From a virus: a stretch of 36,864 nucleotides of DNA. The position numbers were made by a program, and so were the translations under genes. The notes beneath the pieces are model-generated. The model was not told the DNA's origin and made no database searches. It was given only the letters and a program-made list of their open reading frames with translations. The first letter of the stretch is position 1; each line of letters begins with the position of its first letter. The stretch spans positions 1-36,864 of the IMG/VR virus record IMGVR_UViG_3300023284_001918; one strand, given 5' to 3'. Of the stretch, positions 7,612-16,223 are shown one piece after another.

Positions 7612-7944
7612 ATGGATTCGCAAGAAGAAACTCAACAAGCTGAAGATAATAGAATAGCTTTAGAACATCGAAAAGTCCTCAATGACATTAGAGCGATCAT
7701 CACTACTAATCCAGGTCGGGACTTTTTCAAATATTTATTCAAAACATTAGACGTGACTGGCCATCCAGAGCCAGGTTTACCTAGAGATGAATTGCTAGAT
7801 AGACTTGGTTGCTTGAGAGCTGGTCGATCAATTTTTAACATAGTATCGCAGGCCAATCCTGAGATTGCCGGTGCTTTAATCGCAGAAAACGAAAAGGAAT
7901 ATCATGCTCAAATTTTATATGAAAATGCTGTTGGACAAGATTAA
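7612..7944 (+). CDS. Bbp19-like phage protein
   Basis: The 110 residues follow the Bbp19 family pattern: DIRAIITTNPGRDFFKYLFK (~25-44; the family has D...L.T..GRR..W.LL), a spacer, then LRAGRSIFNIVSQ (the family's GRR..G..L) and an ENEKE tail. In Bordetella phage BPP-1 the homologue sits in the head gene cluster, and its function is not established to my knowledge. The position between portal and scaffold agrees with that. It starts right after the previous stop and overlaps the scaffold start by 41 bp. No clear Shine-Dalgarno is seen, so translation may depend on coupling. Confidence 0.65.
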   Translation: MDSQEETQQAEDNRIALEHRKVLNDIRAIITTNPGRDFFKYLFKTLDVTGHPEPGLPRDELLDRLGCLRAGRSIFNIVSQANPEIAGALIAENEKEYHAQILYENAVGQD

Positions 7945-8743
7945 TGAAAGTGGTGGAGCTGGAGGAAGCGGATATTCTGCTACTGATGACGGAAAAGGGT
8001 CGGAAGAAACAGCGACTGATAAAACGGATACTCCGTCTGATAAAGAGTCAGAAGACAATCTTGACGAACATGGATATGAAATTCCTAAAGAGGAAGTCAA
8101 AGACGGAGAAGATGACAAGGGAAAAAAAGAAACCGCAGATAAGAAACCCGAAGAAAAATCAGATAAGGAAGTTGAAGATCCCGCTACTGGATACGGTGAA
8201 GAACCGCTTAAGGTAACTGAGAAAAAACCGGATGAGAAGACTGACGATAAAGCCGCTGCAGATGATAAATCTGAAATCGTTTTAGATCTGAAAGGTTTTT
8301 CTGAAGATCAAGCCACTGGCATCAATGAGTTCGTTAAAAATAACAAACTTTCCAAGGAACAATCTGAGGCTTTTGTCGAGTTGCGTAAAAAAGAAATCCA
8401 AGATGCTGAAGCTTTTGCCACAAAAGTCGATGAAGATGCTGTCGAAAACAGCAAGAATATTAGAGCTGGTTGGGATAAAGATTTAAGAAATGACGCAGAC
8501 TTTGGTGGAGATAAGTTTGCCTACAATATTAAGCAAAGCGAAAAGGTTTTGGCTGAGTTTCTTCCTAATACCAAGAAAGCTTTAACAGAATCTAAAGGAA
8601 TGTTACCGCCTTATGTCATGAAAGATCTTGCTACATTAGCTAAAGAACTTTATGGATCTAAAGAGTTGACAAGCGGCGATCCTACAGGAAACAATAAAAC
8701 AGAATCTGAAGGTGATGATGAACTAGACTTTTATAAAATGTAA
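7904..8743 (+). CDS. Scaffolding protein
   Basis: This 279-residue, highly acidic and Lys/Glu/Asp-rich protein lies directly before the major capsid gene, the usual place for the scaffold that guides prohead assembly and is then lost. Residues ~15-120 are low-complexity, with repeated D/E-K blocks. Residues ~125-245 are helical (EIVLDLKGFSEDQATGINEF, then EQSEAFVELRKKEIQDAEAF), and YVMKDLATLAKELYG comes near the end. Podovirus scaffolds share this acidic N-terminal and helical C-terminal composition. ATG 7904 has an AAGGA site; ATGs at 7919 and 7925 are alternatives that would lose up to seven residues. Confidence 0.8.
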   Translation: MLKFYMKMLLDKINESGGAGGSGYSATDDGKGSEETATDKTDTPSDKESEDNLDEHGYEIPKEEVKDGEDDKGKKETADKKPEEKSDKEVEDPATGYGEEPLKVTEKKPDEKTDDKAAADDKSEIVLDLKGFSEDQATGINEFVKNNKLSKEQSEAFVELRKKEIQDAEAFATKVDEDAVENSKNIRAGWDKDLRNDADFGGDKFAYNIKQSEKVLAEFLPNTKKALTESKGMLPPYVMKDLATLAKELYGSKELTSGDPTGNNKTESEGDDELDFYKM

Positions 8744-8790
8744 ACTCATTATCATTGATTATAGTTTGATTTTAAATCTTGGAGGTTTAA

Positions 8791-9816
8791 ATGGCAGCAC
8801 TCGGGACGAAACTCGTTACCTTGGCAGATGTGGCTAAGAGTAAGAATAAAATGATTGGTAAAGTTGCGGAGGTTCTTGTTGAAGAAAATCCAATGCTTAA
8901 TGATATTCCTTATATGGAGATGAATGAAAAGACTATCCATAAAGAGGATATCCGTTCTGCGCTTCCTGCGATTTTTTATCGTAAAGCTAACCAGGCGATA
9001 CCTGCATCTAAAACCACTACTGAAGAACGCACCTTTCAGGCTGCGCACTTTGAGTCTAAATCGCAGATCGACACTCAGGTCGCAATGCGCGGTGGAAAAG
9101 ATCGAATCGCCTATAACAGATGGAATCAGGCACAAGGTCATATCCAAGCTCAGGCTTTGGAACATGCCGATTTGATTATCTACGGATCACCCACAACTTC
9201 AACCTTGAAGACTTCTGGGCTTTTCGATATTTATTCAACTTTAAATACAAGTGAAGAGACATCAAAGCAAATCATTGATGGTGGCGGAACTGGTTCTGAC
9301 AATACTTCACTGCTTCTTATCAATTGGGGCTTTCGTGCAATCTTTGGCGTTTATCCTGCAGGAACTCAAATGGGTCTTAAACGGATCGATCGTTCAAGAG
9401 GGAATACAGAAGTTCAAATCACTGCACTTGATAGTAACGGCGATGCTGGTACTTTCTACGGTTTTGAAGAGCAATTCGAAATCGATCATGGCTTGGTTGT
9501 AAAAGACTTTCGCCAAGGTGTACGGGTTGCAAATATTGATGTTAGCAATCTTCAAACTGGAGCAGGAGCTGCTGATCTTATCGATCTGATGATTTCTGGT
9601 CATTATAAGATTCACAACCCTTCAAACGGTAAAGGTGTTTGGTATGTCAACCGAACGATTGAAGCCTTCTTGCATAAGCAAGCTTTGACTCAGGTCGGAG
9701 CCGGTGCAGGTTTGAGATATGATAACTTTGAAGGTAAGAAAATTCTTATGTTCTTGGGAATCCCTGTTCGACGATCAGATGCATTGTTGAACAACGAATC
9801 ACAAGTAACAACTTAA
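8791..9816 (+). CDS. Major capsid protein (Bbp17-like)
   Basis: This 341-residue shell protein is of the type used by BPP-1-like podoviruses, whose capsid has an HK97-type fold. Recognisable segments are the N-terminal VLVEENPMLNDIPYMEMNE (~28-46), TTEERTFQAAHFESKSQID (~75-94), QALEHADLIIYG near 118-130, and the late KGVWYVNRTIEAFLHKQA and GIPVRRSDALLNNE. The start has a strong GGAGG. A terminator hairpin directly follows the stop. That fits separate, high expression of the capsid gene, though no promoter was clear in the 47 bp before it. Confidence 0.9.
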   Translation: MAALGTKLVTLADVAKSKNKMIGKVAEVLVEENPMLNDIPYMEMNEKTIHKEDIRSALPAIFYRKANQAIPASKTTTEERTFQAAHFESKSQIDTQVAMRGGKDRIAYNRWNQAQGHIQAQALEHADLIIYGSPTTSTLKTSGLFDIYSTLNTSEETSKQIIDGGGTGSDNTSLLLINWGFRAIFGVYPAGTQMGLKRIDRSRGNTEVQITALDSNGDAGTFYGFEEQFEIDHGLVVKDFRQGVRVANIDVSNLQTGAGAADLIDLMISGHYKIHNPSNGKGVWYVNRTIEAFLHKQALTQVGAGAGLRYDNFEGKKILMFLGIPVRRSDALLNNESQVTT

Positions 9817-9820
9817 TTTG

Positions 9821-9854
9821 AAAGGAGGGAAGCTTCATGGCTGCCTCCTTTTTT
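9821..9854 (+). terminator. Intrinsic terminator after the capsid gene
   Basis: AAAGGAGG (9821-9828) pairs perfectly with CCTCCTTT (9844-9851), with extra inner pairing GAAGC/GCT, and a T-run follows. It lies 5 bp after the capsid stop and would reduce read-through into the cement-protein gene. The left arm resembles a Shine-Dalgarno sequence, but no reading frame follows it. Confidence 0.8.
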
Positions 9855-9902
9855 ACAGTTTTATTTTTACGCAAGATTTAAATTTTATTTGGAGGATCTA
9901 CT

Positions 9903-10340
9903 ATGAGATTTGATATTGAAAACCAACTTTCTGTCGAGCAAGCCTTTACAGGTGCAGCGACAGTTTCAACAAACTCTTACCAAAAACAGAGTGCGGTTCA
10001 GGATCTCAGTATCGGTCGTCGAATGGCTCTGTACCTTACACCAACCGTTGCTGCAGGTGCCGGATCAACTCACACCATGGAAGCTATTCAAGCGGATAAC
10101 ACCGCCTTGACTACCAACCTGGAAGTGCTTGCGACAATCACTCTGCTTGCCGCAGCGTTGACCAAGGGTAGTGTTCATGAAATTCCTTACCCTCAAGGGA
10201 CCATGGATCGATTGCATCTTGGATTTCGAAACAGTTCAGCTGGTGGAACCACGACTGTCACTTTGGATGTCTATCTTGTTCCTCAAGATGAGATCGCCGA
10301 ATTCAAATCGTTCCCTAAAGTTGTAGACGCTGACGTATAA
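9903..10340 (+). CDS. Capsid cement/decoration protein (Bbp16-like)
   Basis: The 145 residues match the Bbp16 layout: N-terminal D.EN.LS..QA (DIENQLSVEQAFTG), a central region with Ala-rich strands, IPYPQGTMDRLHLGFRNSS (the family has LP.GTLRYLRL.Y) and a closing VTLDVYLVPQDE. Bbp16 in BPP-1 is the cement protein that sits on the capsid exterior. Its place directly after the major capsid gene agrees. A strong GGAGG precedes ATG 9903. The stop lies within an inverted repeat at 10332-10359. Confidence 0.78.
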   Translation: MRFDIENQLSVEQAFTGAATVSTNSYQKQSAVQDLSIGRRMALYLTPTVAAGAGSTHTMEAIQADNTALTTNLEVLATITLLAAALTKGSVHEIPYPQGTMDRLHLGFRNSSAGGTTTVTLDVYLVPQDEIAEFKSFPKVVDADV

Positions 10341-10370
10341 GTTTAATACCCTATACGTCAAATAGTTTTT
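10332..10370 (+). terminator. Weak terminator-like hairpin over the cement-gene stop
   Basis: GACGTATA (10332-10339) pairs perfectly with TATACGTC (10352-10359) around a 12-nt loop. TTTTTT follows after six bases (10366-10371). The TAA stop overlaps the left arm. Low stem GC and the offset T-run make full termination doubtful, so attenuation or RNA processing is an alternative. Confidence 0.45.
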
Positions 10371-10397
10371 TGGTAGAAATATTTTCCAGGAGATAAA

Positions 10398-10820
10398 ATG
10401 AATAATGATTTTCCATCGGCACAAGGAGTTCCATCAGCTCCTATAGTGCCTCAAGCTGTTGTGCAACCACCTCAACCTACTGTACAAAGTCCCGTCCCCG
10501 TTATACAAGAACAACCAACTCTTATGCAAAGAGTTGTAGATAAGTTGACTCCTCATCAAGGTTTGCCCGCTCAACCGATTGCTTCCAATCAACAACGTGT
10601 GGCTCCAGTAAAGAGTCCATCAATGATTCAGGTTGTTGCTTTGGAAAAAGGGTTTTATAATCAACAAAGAATCAATCCAGGCGAGAAGTTTTTGGTTAAA
10701 GACATGAAGGGCTTGGGCAAGTGGATGAGATGTGTTAATCCTGAGATCCAAAAAGTTCATGAAGAAGCCATGAAGATAAAAAGAGAAAACATAGTAAAGT
10801 CAGCGAAGATTCTTAAATAG
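10398..10820 (+). CDS. Pro/Gln-rich head-module protein with a conserved C-terminal domain
   Basis: The 140 residues split in two. Positions 1-70 are low complexity, rich in Pro, Gln and Val. Positions ~75-115 form a compact domain: MIQVVALEKGFYNQQRINPG, then EKFLVKDMKGLGKWMRCVNP. A similar domain (V...A...GFY....R.PG..F.V......G.WM) recurs in phages just downstream of capsid genes; I do not know its function. AGGAG lies upstream of the ATG. Position between the cement and tail-tube genes suggests a minor head or head-tail joining role. Confidence 0.65.
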   Translation: MNNDFPSAQGVPSAPIVPQAVVQPPQPTVQSPVPVIQEQPTLMQRVVDKLTPHQGLPAQPIASNQQRVAPVKSPSMIQVVALEKGFYNQQRINPGEKFLVKDMKGLGKWMRCVNPEIQKVHEEAMKIKRENIVKSAKILK

Positions 10821-10844
10821 TCTCGCTGAAGATAGGCGGGAAAA

Positions 10845-11459
10845 GTGTACTCAAAAGAAAAGATTTTCAATATTGCCTTGAGTGCACTTTTGTTGAATCG
10901 TCAAGTCACCAGTGCTCAGACCGATCAGTCAAATGAATCGAAAGTTTTACTCCAACATTATGATATAGCTTTCAATTCAACGTTGACTGATATGGAACTT
11001 GACTCTACCTCTGAGTGTCTTATTTTAGCTCTTATTGAAGCGGACCCTAATGATAAATGGCTTTACTCTTATGAGTATCCTGTTAGGTGCGCTCACCTTC
11101 GTAGAATTGATTCCGGCGCAAAAATCGACGATAGGTCTACTCACATTTCTAAAATCGTGACACAAAATAAAGGTAGAAAAGTAATCTTCACTGATGAAGT
11201 GGATGCTGTCGCCGATTGTGTAGTGAACGATTTTCCTTTAAATAGTCTGAGCGCGAATGCTGGTTTGGCAATTGCTTATCGTCTTGCAATTTTGTCATCT
11301 TCTTTAATAACCGGTAAAGGTGCGAAAAAGTTAAAAGAGAAAATTGAGCGAGACTATGTGATTGCTAAAACTGAAGCTCAGGAAAAAGATCGACTTGAAA
11401 ATTTCAATTACGTGGACGAAGAGACAGAATCTGAGTTTGTGCAAGAAAGACTTTCATAA
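10845..11459 (+). CDS. Tail tubular protein A-like (T7 gp11-type adaptor)
   Basis: This 204-residue protein probably forms the ring joining portal and tail nozzle. It follows the gp11-type pattern: an N-terminal helix with IFNIALSALL, a middle with LLQHYDIAFNSTLTDMEL, then the hallmark KWLYSYEYPVRCAHLRRI near residues ~70-90 (the family has W.YAY.YP.DCLR.RR), strands, and a final helix with AYRLAILSSSLITGKG. The start is GTG with a G-rich ribosome site inside a short hairpin (10822-10839). Its stop overlaps the next start. Order portal, capsid, adaptor, nozzle is standard. Confidence 0.75.
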   Translation: MYSKEKIFNIALSALLLNRQVTSAQTDQSNESKVLLQHYDIAFNSTLTDMELDSTSECLILALIEADPNDKWLYSYEYPVRCAHLRRIDSGAKIDDRSTHISKIVTQNKGRKVIFTDEVDAVADCVVNDFPLNSLSANAGLAIAYRLAILSSSLITGKGAKKLKEKIERDYVIAKTEAQEKDRLENFNYVDEETESEFVQERLS

Positions 11460-13903
11460 TGGGATTAAAAACTCATTCAGCCTTTTCTACTGGTGAATTA
11501 GATACTCGACTACAAGAGAGAGTCACTCTACAAAAATATGCTTTAGGTTTAAAAACAGGTAGAAATATATCGATCACAAAAGCCGGTACTGTAATTGACA
11601 GACCTGCAACAAAGAATATTGTTCAAACCAAATTAAGCAATCGTGAAGTTTTGGTTTATGCGACAAAAGATACTGATAATTTCATAGAGTTAGGTAATTT
11701 GTATTGTAGACTTTACGCTGAAGACGGCACTCTGTTGGATGATCAAGTTACCGTTATTGCCGAAGCTGATTTACCAAATATTCAATTCGTTCCTGATGGT
11801 GGTAATGTCTTTATATTGAATGGCGGCTCCCCTCTTATAAAAATAACCATTGACGGAGTTTTGCTGAATATAGTTACAGCTTTAAATTTCTATAGGACTT
11901 ACACAGGAGTTCAAACTACAACTGTTGTTGGAGTCGGTACACCTACTGGTTATAATGTAGAATATAAAAGCTCTGTTTTTAAGCCAACGACTTTGGATGC
12001 CCTTGACGGTGGAGAGTCTTTACCAACTAACCCCTCAACTAGTGTTCCTTTACCGATACTTGCTGGTGAGAGCAACACTGTCACAGCAACTCGCCCTGGA
12101 GGTGAAGACGACGCCACTGAAGCGCGTATATATAGAAGACCCACTGCAGGTGGAGCTTTTGGTTTAATTGGTACTACTACTAAATTTACAATTGGTGGCG
12201 GCGGTGAACAAATTTTCACTTTTGATGACGTAGGTGGAGAGGCAGATTTTAGTAATCAGCCAATAGAGCCAGCAGTTGATTTTATATTAGGTTTTCCATC
12301 TCACCCTGAAGATTTAGATCCTTCAACTGGTGTTATGTATCAACAACGTTTTATTCACAACAGCACTCTCACTGACGATTTTTCTTTATATGCATCAAGA
12401 ACAGCTTTGATTAATAATTTCTTTAGAGATATTCCTTTAACTCCCGATTCCTCTTTGAGATTCAAGCCAAGTGTGACGTCTGGTGGTAAAATATTACGAC
12501 TTTTAATTGCTGACGGTTTGATAGCTTTCACCAAGGATGGGATATTTGTACACTCAGGGACTTTAGATACTAGTAATTTGTCGATGATAAAAAGAGGAGG
12601 GTTTGTCATCAAAGAATCATTAGCTCCTCTTATTATTGCTGACTCTATATTCTTTGTAGACAGATTTAACATTGTAAGAAAATTAACTTTCTCTGACGAA
12701 TTGCGAACTTATCGATCAGAGGATATAACTATCTTTAGTGATCAACTGTTTCGTAACAAAGTGATAACTTCTTGGGGTTTTCAAGACGGAACATTACCTC
12801 TGCTTTGGGTAGTGTTTGACGACGGTACAGGCGCATCTCTTACTTACGATCGCGAACATGAGATGAGAGCTTGGACAAGACATGATAGACATACTGTCAG
12901 TTACGAAAGTGTAACAGAGACCGGTTCTGATTATGTTTTGTTTGTTGTAAAAAACGGAACTGATCGTTTCATAGAACGATCTATCTCTCGTGAGTCGTTG
13001 GCTTCAGAAATAGTAACTAATCGTGAAATTGATAAAGGACCGTCGATCGCAGCTATGGATTCCATAGTTTCTTTTGATACCAGATTCACTCTTGCCGGTA
13101 GTGATGTATTTTTGATCGTACCTGTCACCCCTACAGTATTTGATGGACCTTTAACTTTGACATGTGGAACATCTGCACTTTTCCCAGATCCAGGCGCAGG
13201 AGAAGTTGGTAAAATTTATAGATATTTCGGACCAAATGGAGCGGCTGTAGATTTAACGGTTACAGCGAGAGCTAGTGATAACGAAGTCACTGTATCACCT
13301 TCCGCCACTTTTCCGTCGACTGACCTCACAGGTTTTAATTTATTTTTACCAATAGGAACTTTCACAGGACTTGCTCATTTGAACGGCGAATCTGTATCAG
13401 TAATAGTTGACGGTTTTATACACTCTTCACCTTTAAATGATATAGTGGATTATCCTGTTTCAACACCTTCAGGTGGAAGTTTAACTTTAGCTGACGGAAG
13501 ACTTGGAGCCCTTGTTCATATTGGTCGACCTATTATAAGTGATACAGAAACTTTAGATATCAATACAGTTGAGCAGTCGCCAACTCTCATCGAGTCTAAG
13601 ACGATCGATATATTGTATATTAAAATTCACGAGAGTCGCACTCTTTTTATCGGTGCTGAATTTCCGGCTGACGATAAAGTAAAAGGAATGGAGCCTTTGA
13701 ATAAAATTAATTATGATCATAGTTCGTCTCAACCCATCATCGGTAATAGATATTTACCTCCTAGAACAGTAAGAGAGGAATTGACCCTTCCGGGCAATTA
13801 TGATACACAGGGAAGAGTTGCTATAAGACAGGTTGACCCTTTACATTTTGAAATTCTTTCGGTTATCCCAGACGTAGAAGTTTTAAAGAGGAGCGATAGA
13901 TAA
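11459..13903 (+). CDS. Tail tubular protein B-like (T7 gp12-type nozzle)
   Basis: The 814 residues match podovirus nozzle proteins. The N-terminus FSTGELDTRLQERVTLQKYA (~9-28) is the family's G.LSP.L.GR.D...Y, followed by AGTVIDRPATKN (usually GG...RPGT). Downstream are many beta-propeller-like repeats and an RFIHNSTLTDDFSLYASRT segment. A domain at ~560-640 is Ig-like or carbohydrate-binding in character. The hexameric nozzle closes the tail and carries the fibres. Overlapping ATGs join it to genes on both sides (TAATG at 11459 and 13903). Confidence 0.85.
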   Translation: MGLKTHSAFSTGELDTRLQERVTLQKYALGLKTGRNISITKAGTVIDRPATKNIVQTKLSNREVLVYATKDTDNFIELGNLYCRLYAEDGTLLDDQVTVIAEADLPNIQFVPDGGNVFILNGGSPLIKITIDGVLLNIVTALNFYRTYTGVQTTTVVGVGTPTGYNVEYKSSVFKPTTLDALDGGESLPTNPSTSVPLPILAGESNTVTATRPGGEDDATEARIYRRPTAGGAFGLIGTTTKFTIGGGGEQIFTFDDVGGEADFSNQPIEPAVDFILGFPSHPEDLDPSTGVMYQQRFIHNSTLTDDFSLYASRTALINNFFRDIPLTPDSSLRFKPSVTSGGKILRLLIADGLIAFTKDGIFVHSGTLDTSNLSMIKRGGFVIKESLAPLIIADSIFFVDRFNIVRKLTFSDELRTYRSEDITIFSDQLFRNKVITSWGFQDGTLPLLWVVFDDGTGASLTYDREHEMRAWTRHDRHTVSYESVTETGSDYVLFVVKNGTDRFIERSISRESLASEIVTNREIDKGPSIAAMDSIVSFDTRFTLAGSDVFLIVPVTPTVFDGPLTLTCGTSALFPDPGAGEVGKIYRYFGPNGAAVDLTVTARASDNEVTVSPSATFPSTDLTGFNLFLPIGTFTGLAHLNGESVSVIVDGFIHSSPLNDIVDYPVSTPSGGSLTLADGRLGALVHIGRPIISDTETLDINTVEQSPTLIESKTIDILYIKIHESRTLFIGAEFPADDKVKGMEPLNKINYDHSSSQPIIGNRYLPPRTVREELTLPGNYDTQGRVAIRQVDPLHFEILSVIPDVEVLKRSDR

Positions 13904-14406
13904 TGGCACTTAAAGTCGCAAGCTTAGCAGCTTTACAATTTCTTTCCTCAGTTAGACAAGGCGAGAACGTTCGTCGTAATGCAAAGTTCGGTGAAGAATT
14001 CAATGAAATAAATGCTCAGTTTGCTGAGGTAGATGCGATTGAAGCAGAGAAGTTTGGATTTACTCAGATAGCTCGATATCAAACTGTCATCGATAAAACT
14101 TTAGGTGCTCAAAAAGTCGGTTTCGCTGCACAAGGAGTCGATGTAGGTTTTGGAACCGCTGCTATAATTCAAAAAGAAGCTCGCATAACAGGAACTTTAA
14201 ATAAAATTGACATTGAACAACAAGCTCGAGAGAGGTCCCTTGGTTTCAAACGTGAGGCGAGATCTTTACGTCTTCGTGGTGCATTAGGCGTAGGAGTAGC
14301 TGAGTCAAGAGCAGGTGCTATAAGAACTCAGGGAGCCATAGCAGCTATTACAACTGGTATCAGTGGTTATAATAGGTCTTCGTCAAATACTACAGAGGAG
14401 ACTTAA
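13903..14406 (+). CDS. Internal virion protein B-like (T7 gp14-type)
   Basis: The 167 residues are Ala/Gly-rich and helical, with an N-terminal AALQFLSSVRQGENVRRNAK and a middle containing AAQGVDVGFGTAAIIQKEAR. These resemble gp14-like internal core proteins, which have G..A..G..FG.GS...V in this position. In T7, gp14 is ejected first and forms the outer-membrane part of the DNA channel. The assignment rests on composition, length and above all its place before two longer ejection-type proteins, as in T7 (14, 15, 16). Confidence 0.6.
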   Translation: MALKVASLAALQFLSSVRQGENVRRNAKFGEEFNEINAQFAEVDAIEAEKFGFTQIARYQTVIDKTLGAQKVGFAAQGVDVGFGTAAIIQKEARITGTLNKIDIEQQARERSLGFKREARSLRLRGALGVGVAESRAGAIRTQGAIAAITTGISGYNRSSSNTTEET

Positions 14407-14408
14407 TC

Positions 14409-16223
14409 ATGCCGGTCAAAATACCAGAACTTCAAAGAATATCTCCTCAACTTCCTGTATCAGCCGGACGCAGTCAGCTTGATGTAAGGCAAACTGGCGC
14501 CCAAGCAGTCACTGGATTAAGTCAAGCTTTAGTTGGACTGGGTGCAGAAGGTATAAAATCTGTCGAACGTATTGAGAAATTTGAAGCCGATACTGAGGCC
14601 ACCAATAGAGCTACTGAATATGAGCTTGCTCGAAGAGAGTTAATATCTGGCCCGGACGGTATAAAATTTAAAGAAGGCAATCCAACTGCATTATATAAAA
14701 CAGCGCAAGAAGCAGGCGATGAAGTTTTTAAAAGACTCAGCAATTTTGAAGACTCAAATATATCTGAACGAACACAAAGAGAAGTTGTAAAAAATCTCAA
14801 TCGAGTCCGGTCGAAACTCGACTTACAAGACACCAGTGAATACGGTGCTCAATTATCCAAATATGAAGATAGAACAAAAGCGGCATCTACTCAACTTGAG
14901 CAGAATAGACTTTCAACTACTGCCTCTTATGTCGAACCGAATAAACCTGAGACGATTGAAGAATACGATAAAAGTGTTCGTAAAATAATTGATTTAAATA
15001 TTCAAAGAGGTTTGAAATTAGGAACTGTTGTACCTGATGAAAAAGGTCGATTTTCCTACGTCGATCAAGATGGCGAAACTGTAAAAGTCTCCATGGATCA
15101 ATCTAGTCAGTTGGAACTAACTAAAGATTTAAGTGACGGTGTTTACAATTCAATTAATAACTTGGTCAAGAGTGGATCTCTCCAGGCGGCAGAACTTTTA
15201 AATAAGACATATGGCCCGTTAATAGATCCTGTGAATGCTGCGAAATTGACAAAAGCATTTGAGGAAGAGTCTGTTGAAAGGCAGGCTTTGACTGCAGTTG
15301 GCAAGGCTGAAGGTAAAACTGCTACAGAGCAAAAAGCAATATTCAATAAATTAGAGCCTGAAGCCAAACAGCTGGCGTTCAAACAATTGGATGATTTACA
15401 AAGGCGAAAAGTTAATATAGAAAAAAGAAGTTCCACTCGTAACTATAACGATATGAGTGACTATATTCAAGGCAAAATGAATTCGAGCGATCCCTTTAAT
15501 GGCACCGCTGATTTACAGAGGGATATTGTATACAAACTTAGAATAGATAGAATCACTGATCCGAAACAGAAAAAAGCATTAATCGATATGGTTCTGCAAC
15601 CTAAAGACAGTAGTCAAGAATCAGTCAACAATATGCAAAACCTTTTCTTCGGCGAAGATCCTAACTTTGTCAGTATTAAAGATGTTAGCCCTGAACAATT
15701 CAATATGTTTCTCTCAGGTTTAAGTAAAGCGGATAGATCGTTTTGGAGTAAAAAGTATCAATTGTTCCAAACTGAAACTGGAGCTGAACAAAACGCACGT
15801 TATAAATCAGCTGGTAGAGAATTGACAGATCAATTACTTGCGACCAAATATATAAAAAGAAATAGATTTGGTAAATTAAGCCCAAAAGATGAAATTAAAA
15901 TGATCGATGCCAGAAATCAATTTACTGACTGGCTTGACGCCAACGTTAATCGACCAATGACGCCGAAGGAAATTAAAGACTTTACGAGAGACTTTGCTAT
16001 TAGTAAAAAGAAAGACGAAATTTTCAATCCTGTTGTTCGACCTAGATTTCAAGGCGGATCTACAAGAAAGAGAGTACCTGTCGATTTGTCTAATGCTCCA
16101 GGGTCTATGGTAGTCAATGGTAAATCATTGCTTCAATGGGGTAAAGACTTTAGAAAAATTAATGGTCGTTGGCCTGATCCAAAAACTGATGAATTTAAAA
16201 ACTTTATTAAAAAAGGTGAATAA
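14409..16223 (+). CDS. Internal virion protein C-like (T7 gp15-type)
   Basis: The 604 residues are mostly charged helix with no clear enzymatic motif. The N-terminus (SAGRSQLDVRQTGAQAVTGL) resembles the start of many podovirus internal or ejection proteins. The middle has long coiled segments. The C-terminus NGKSLLQWGKDFRKINGRWP looks like a short folded tail domain. In T7 the equivalent forms the periplasmic tunnel with gp16. Position between the gp14-like and the giant transglycosylase gene supports this. The stop overlaps the next ATG (TAATG). Confidence 0.6.
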   Translation: MPVKIPELQRISPQLPVSAGRSQLDVRQTGAQAVTGLSQALVGLGAEGIKSVERIEKFEADTEATNRATEYELARRELISGPDGIKFKEGNPTALYKTAQEAGDEVFKRLSNFEDSNISERTQREVVKNLNRVRSKLDLQDTSEYGAQLSKYEDRTKAASTQLEQNRLSTTASYVEPNKPETIEEYDKSVRKIIDLNIQRGLKLGTVVPDEKGRFSYVDQDGETVKVSMDQSSQLELTKDLSDGVYNSINNLVKSGSLQAAELLNKTYGPLIDPVNAAKLTKAFEEESVERQALTAVGKAEGKTATEQKAIFNKLEPEAKQLAFKQLDDLQRRKVNIEKRSSTRNYNDMSDYIQGKMNSSDPFNGTADLQRDIVYKLRIDRITDPKQKKALIDMVLQPKDSSQESVNNMQNLFFGEDPNFVSIKDVSPEQFNMFLSGLSKADRSFWSKKYQLFQTETGAEQNARYKSAGRELTDQLLATKYIKRNRFGKLSPKDEIKMIDARNQFTDWLDANVNRPMTPKEIKDFTRDFAISKKKDEIFNPVVRPRFQGGSTRKRVPVDLSNAPGSMVVNGKSLLQWGKDFRKINGRWPDPKTDEFKNFIKKGE

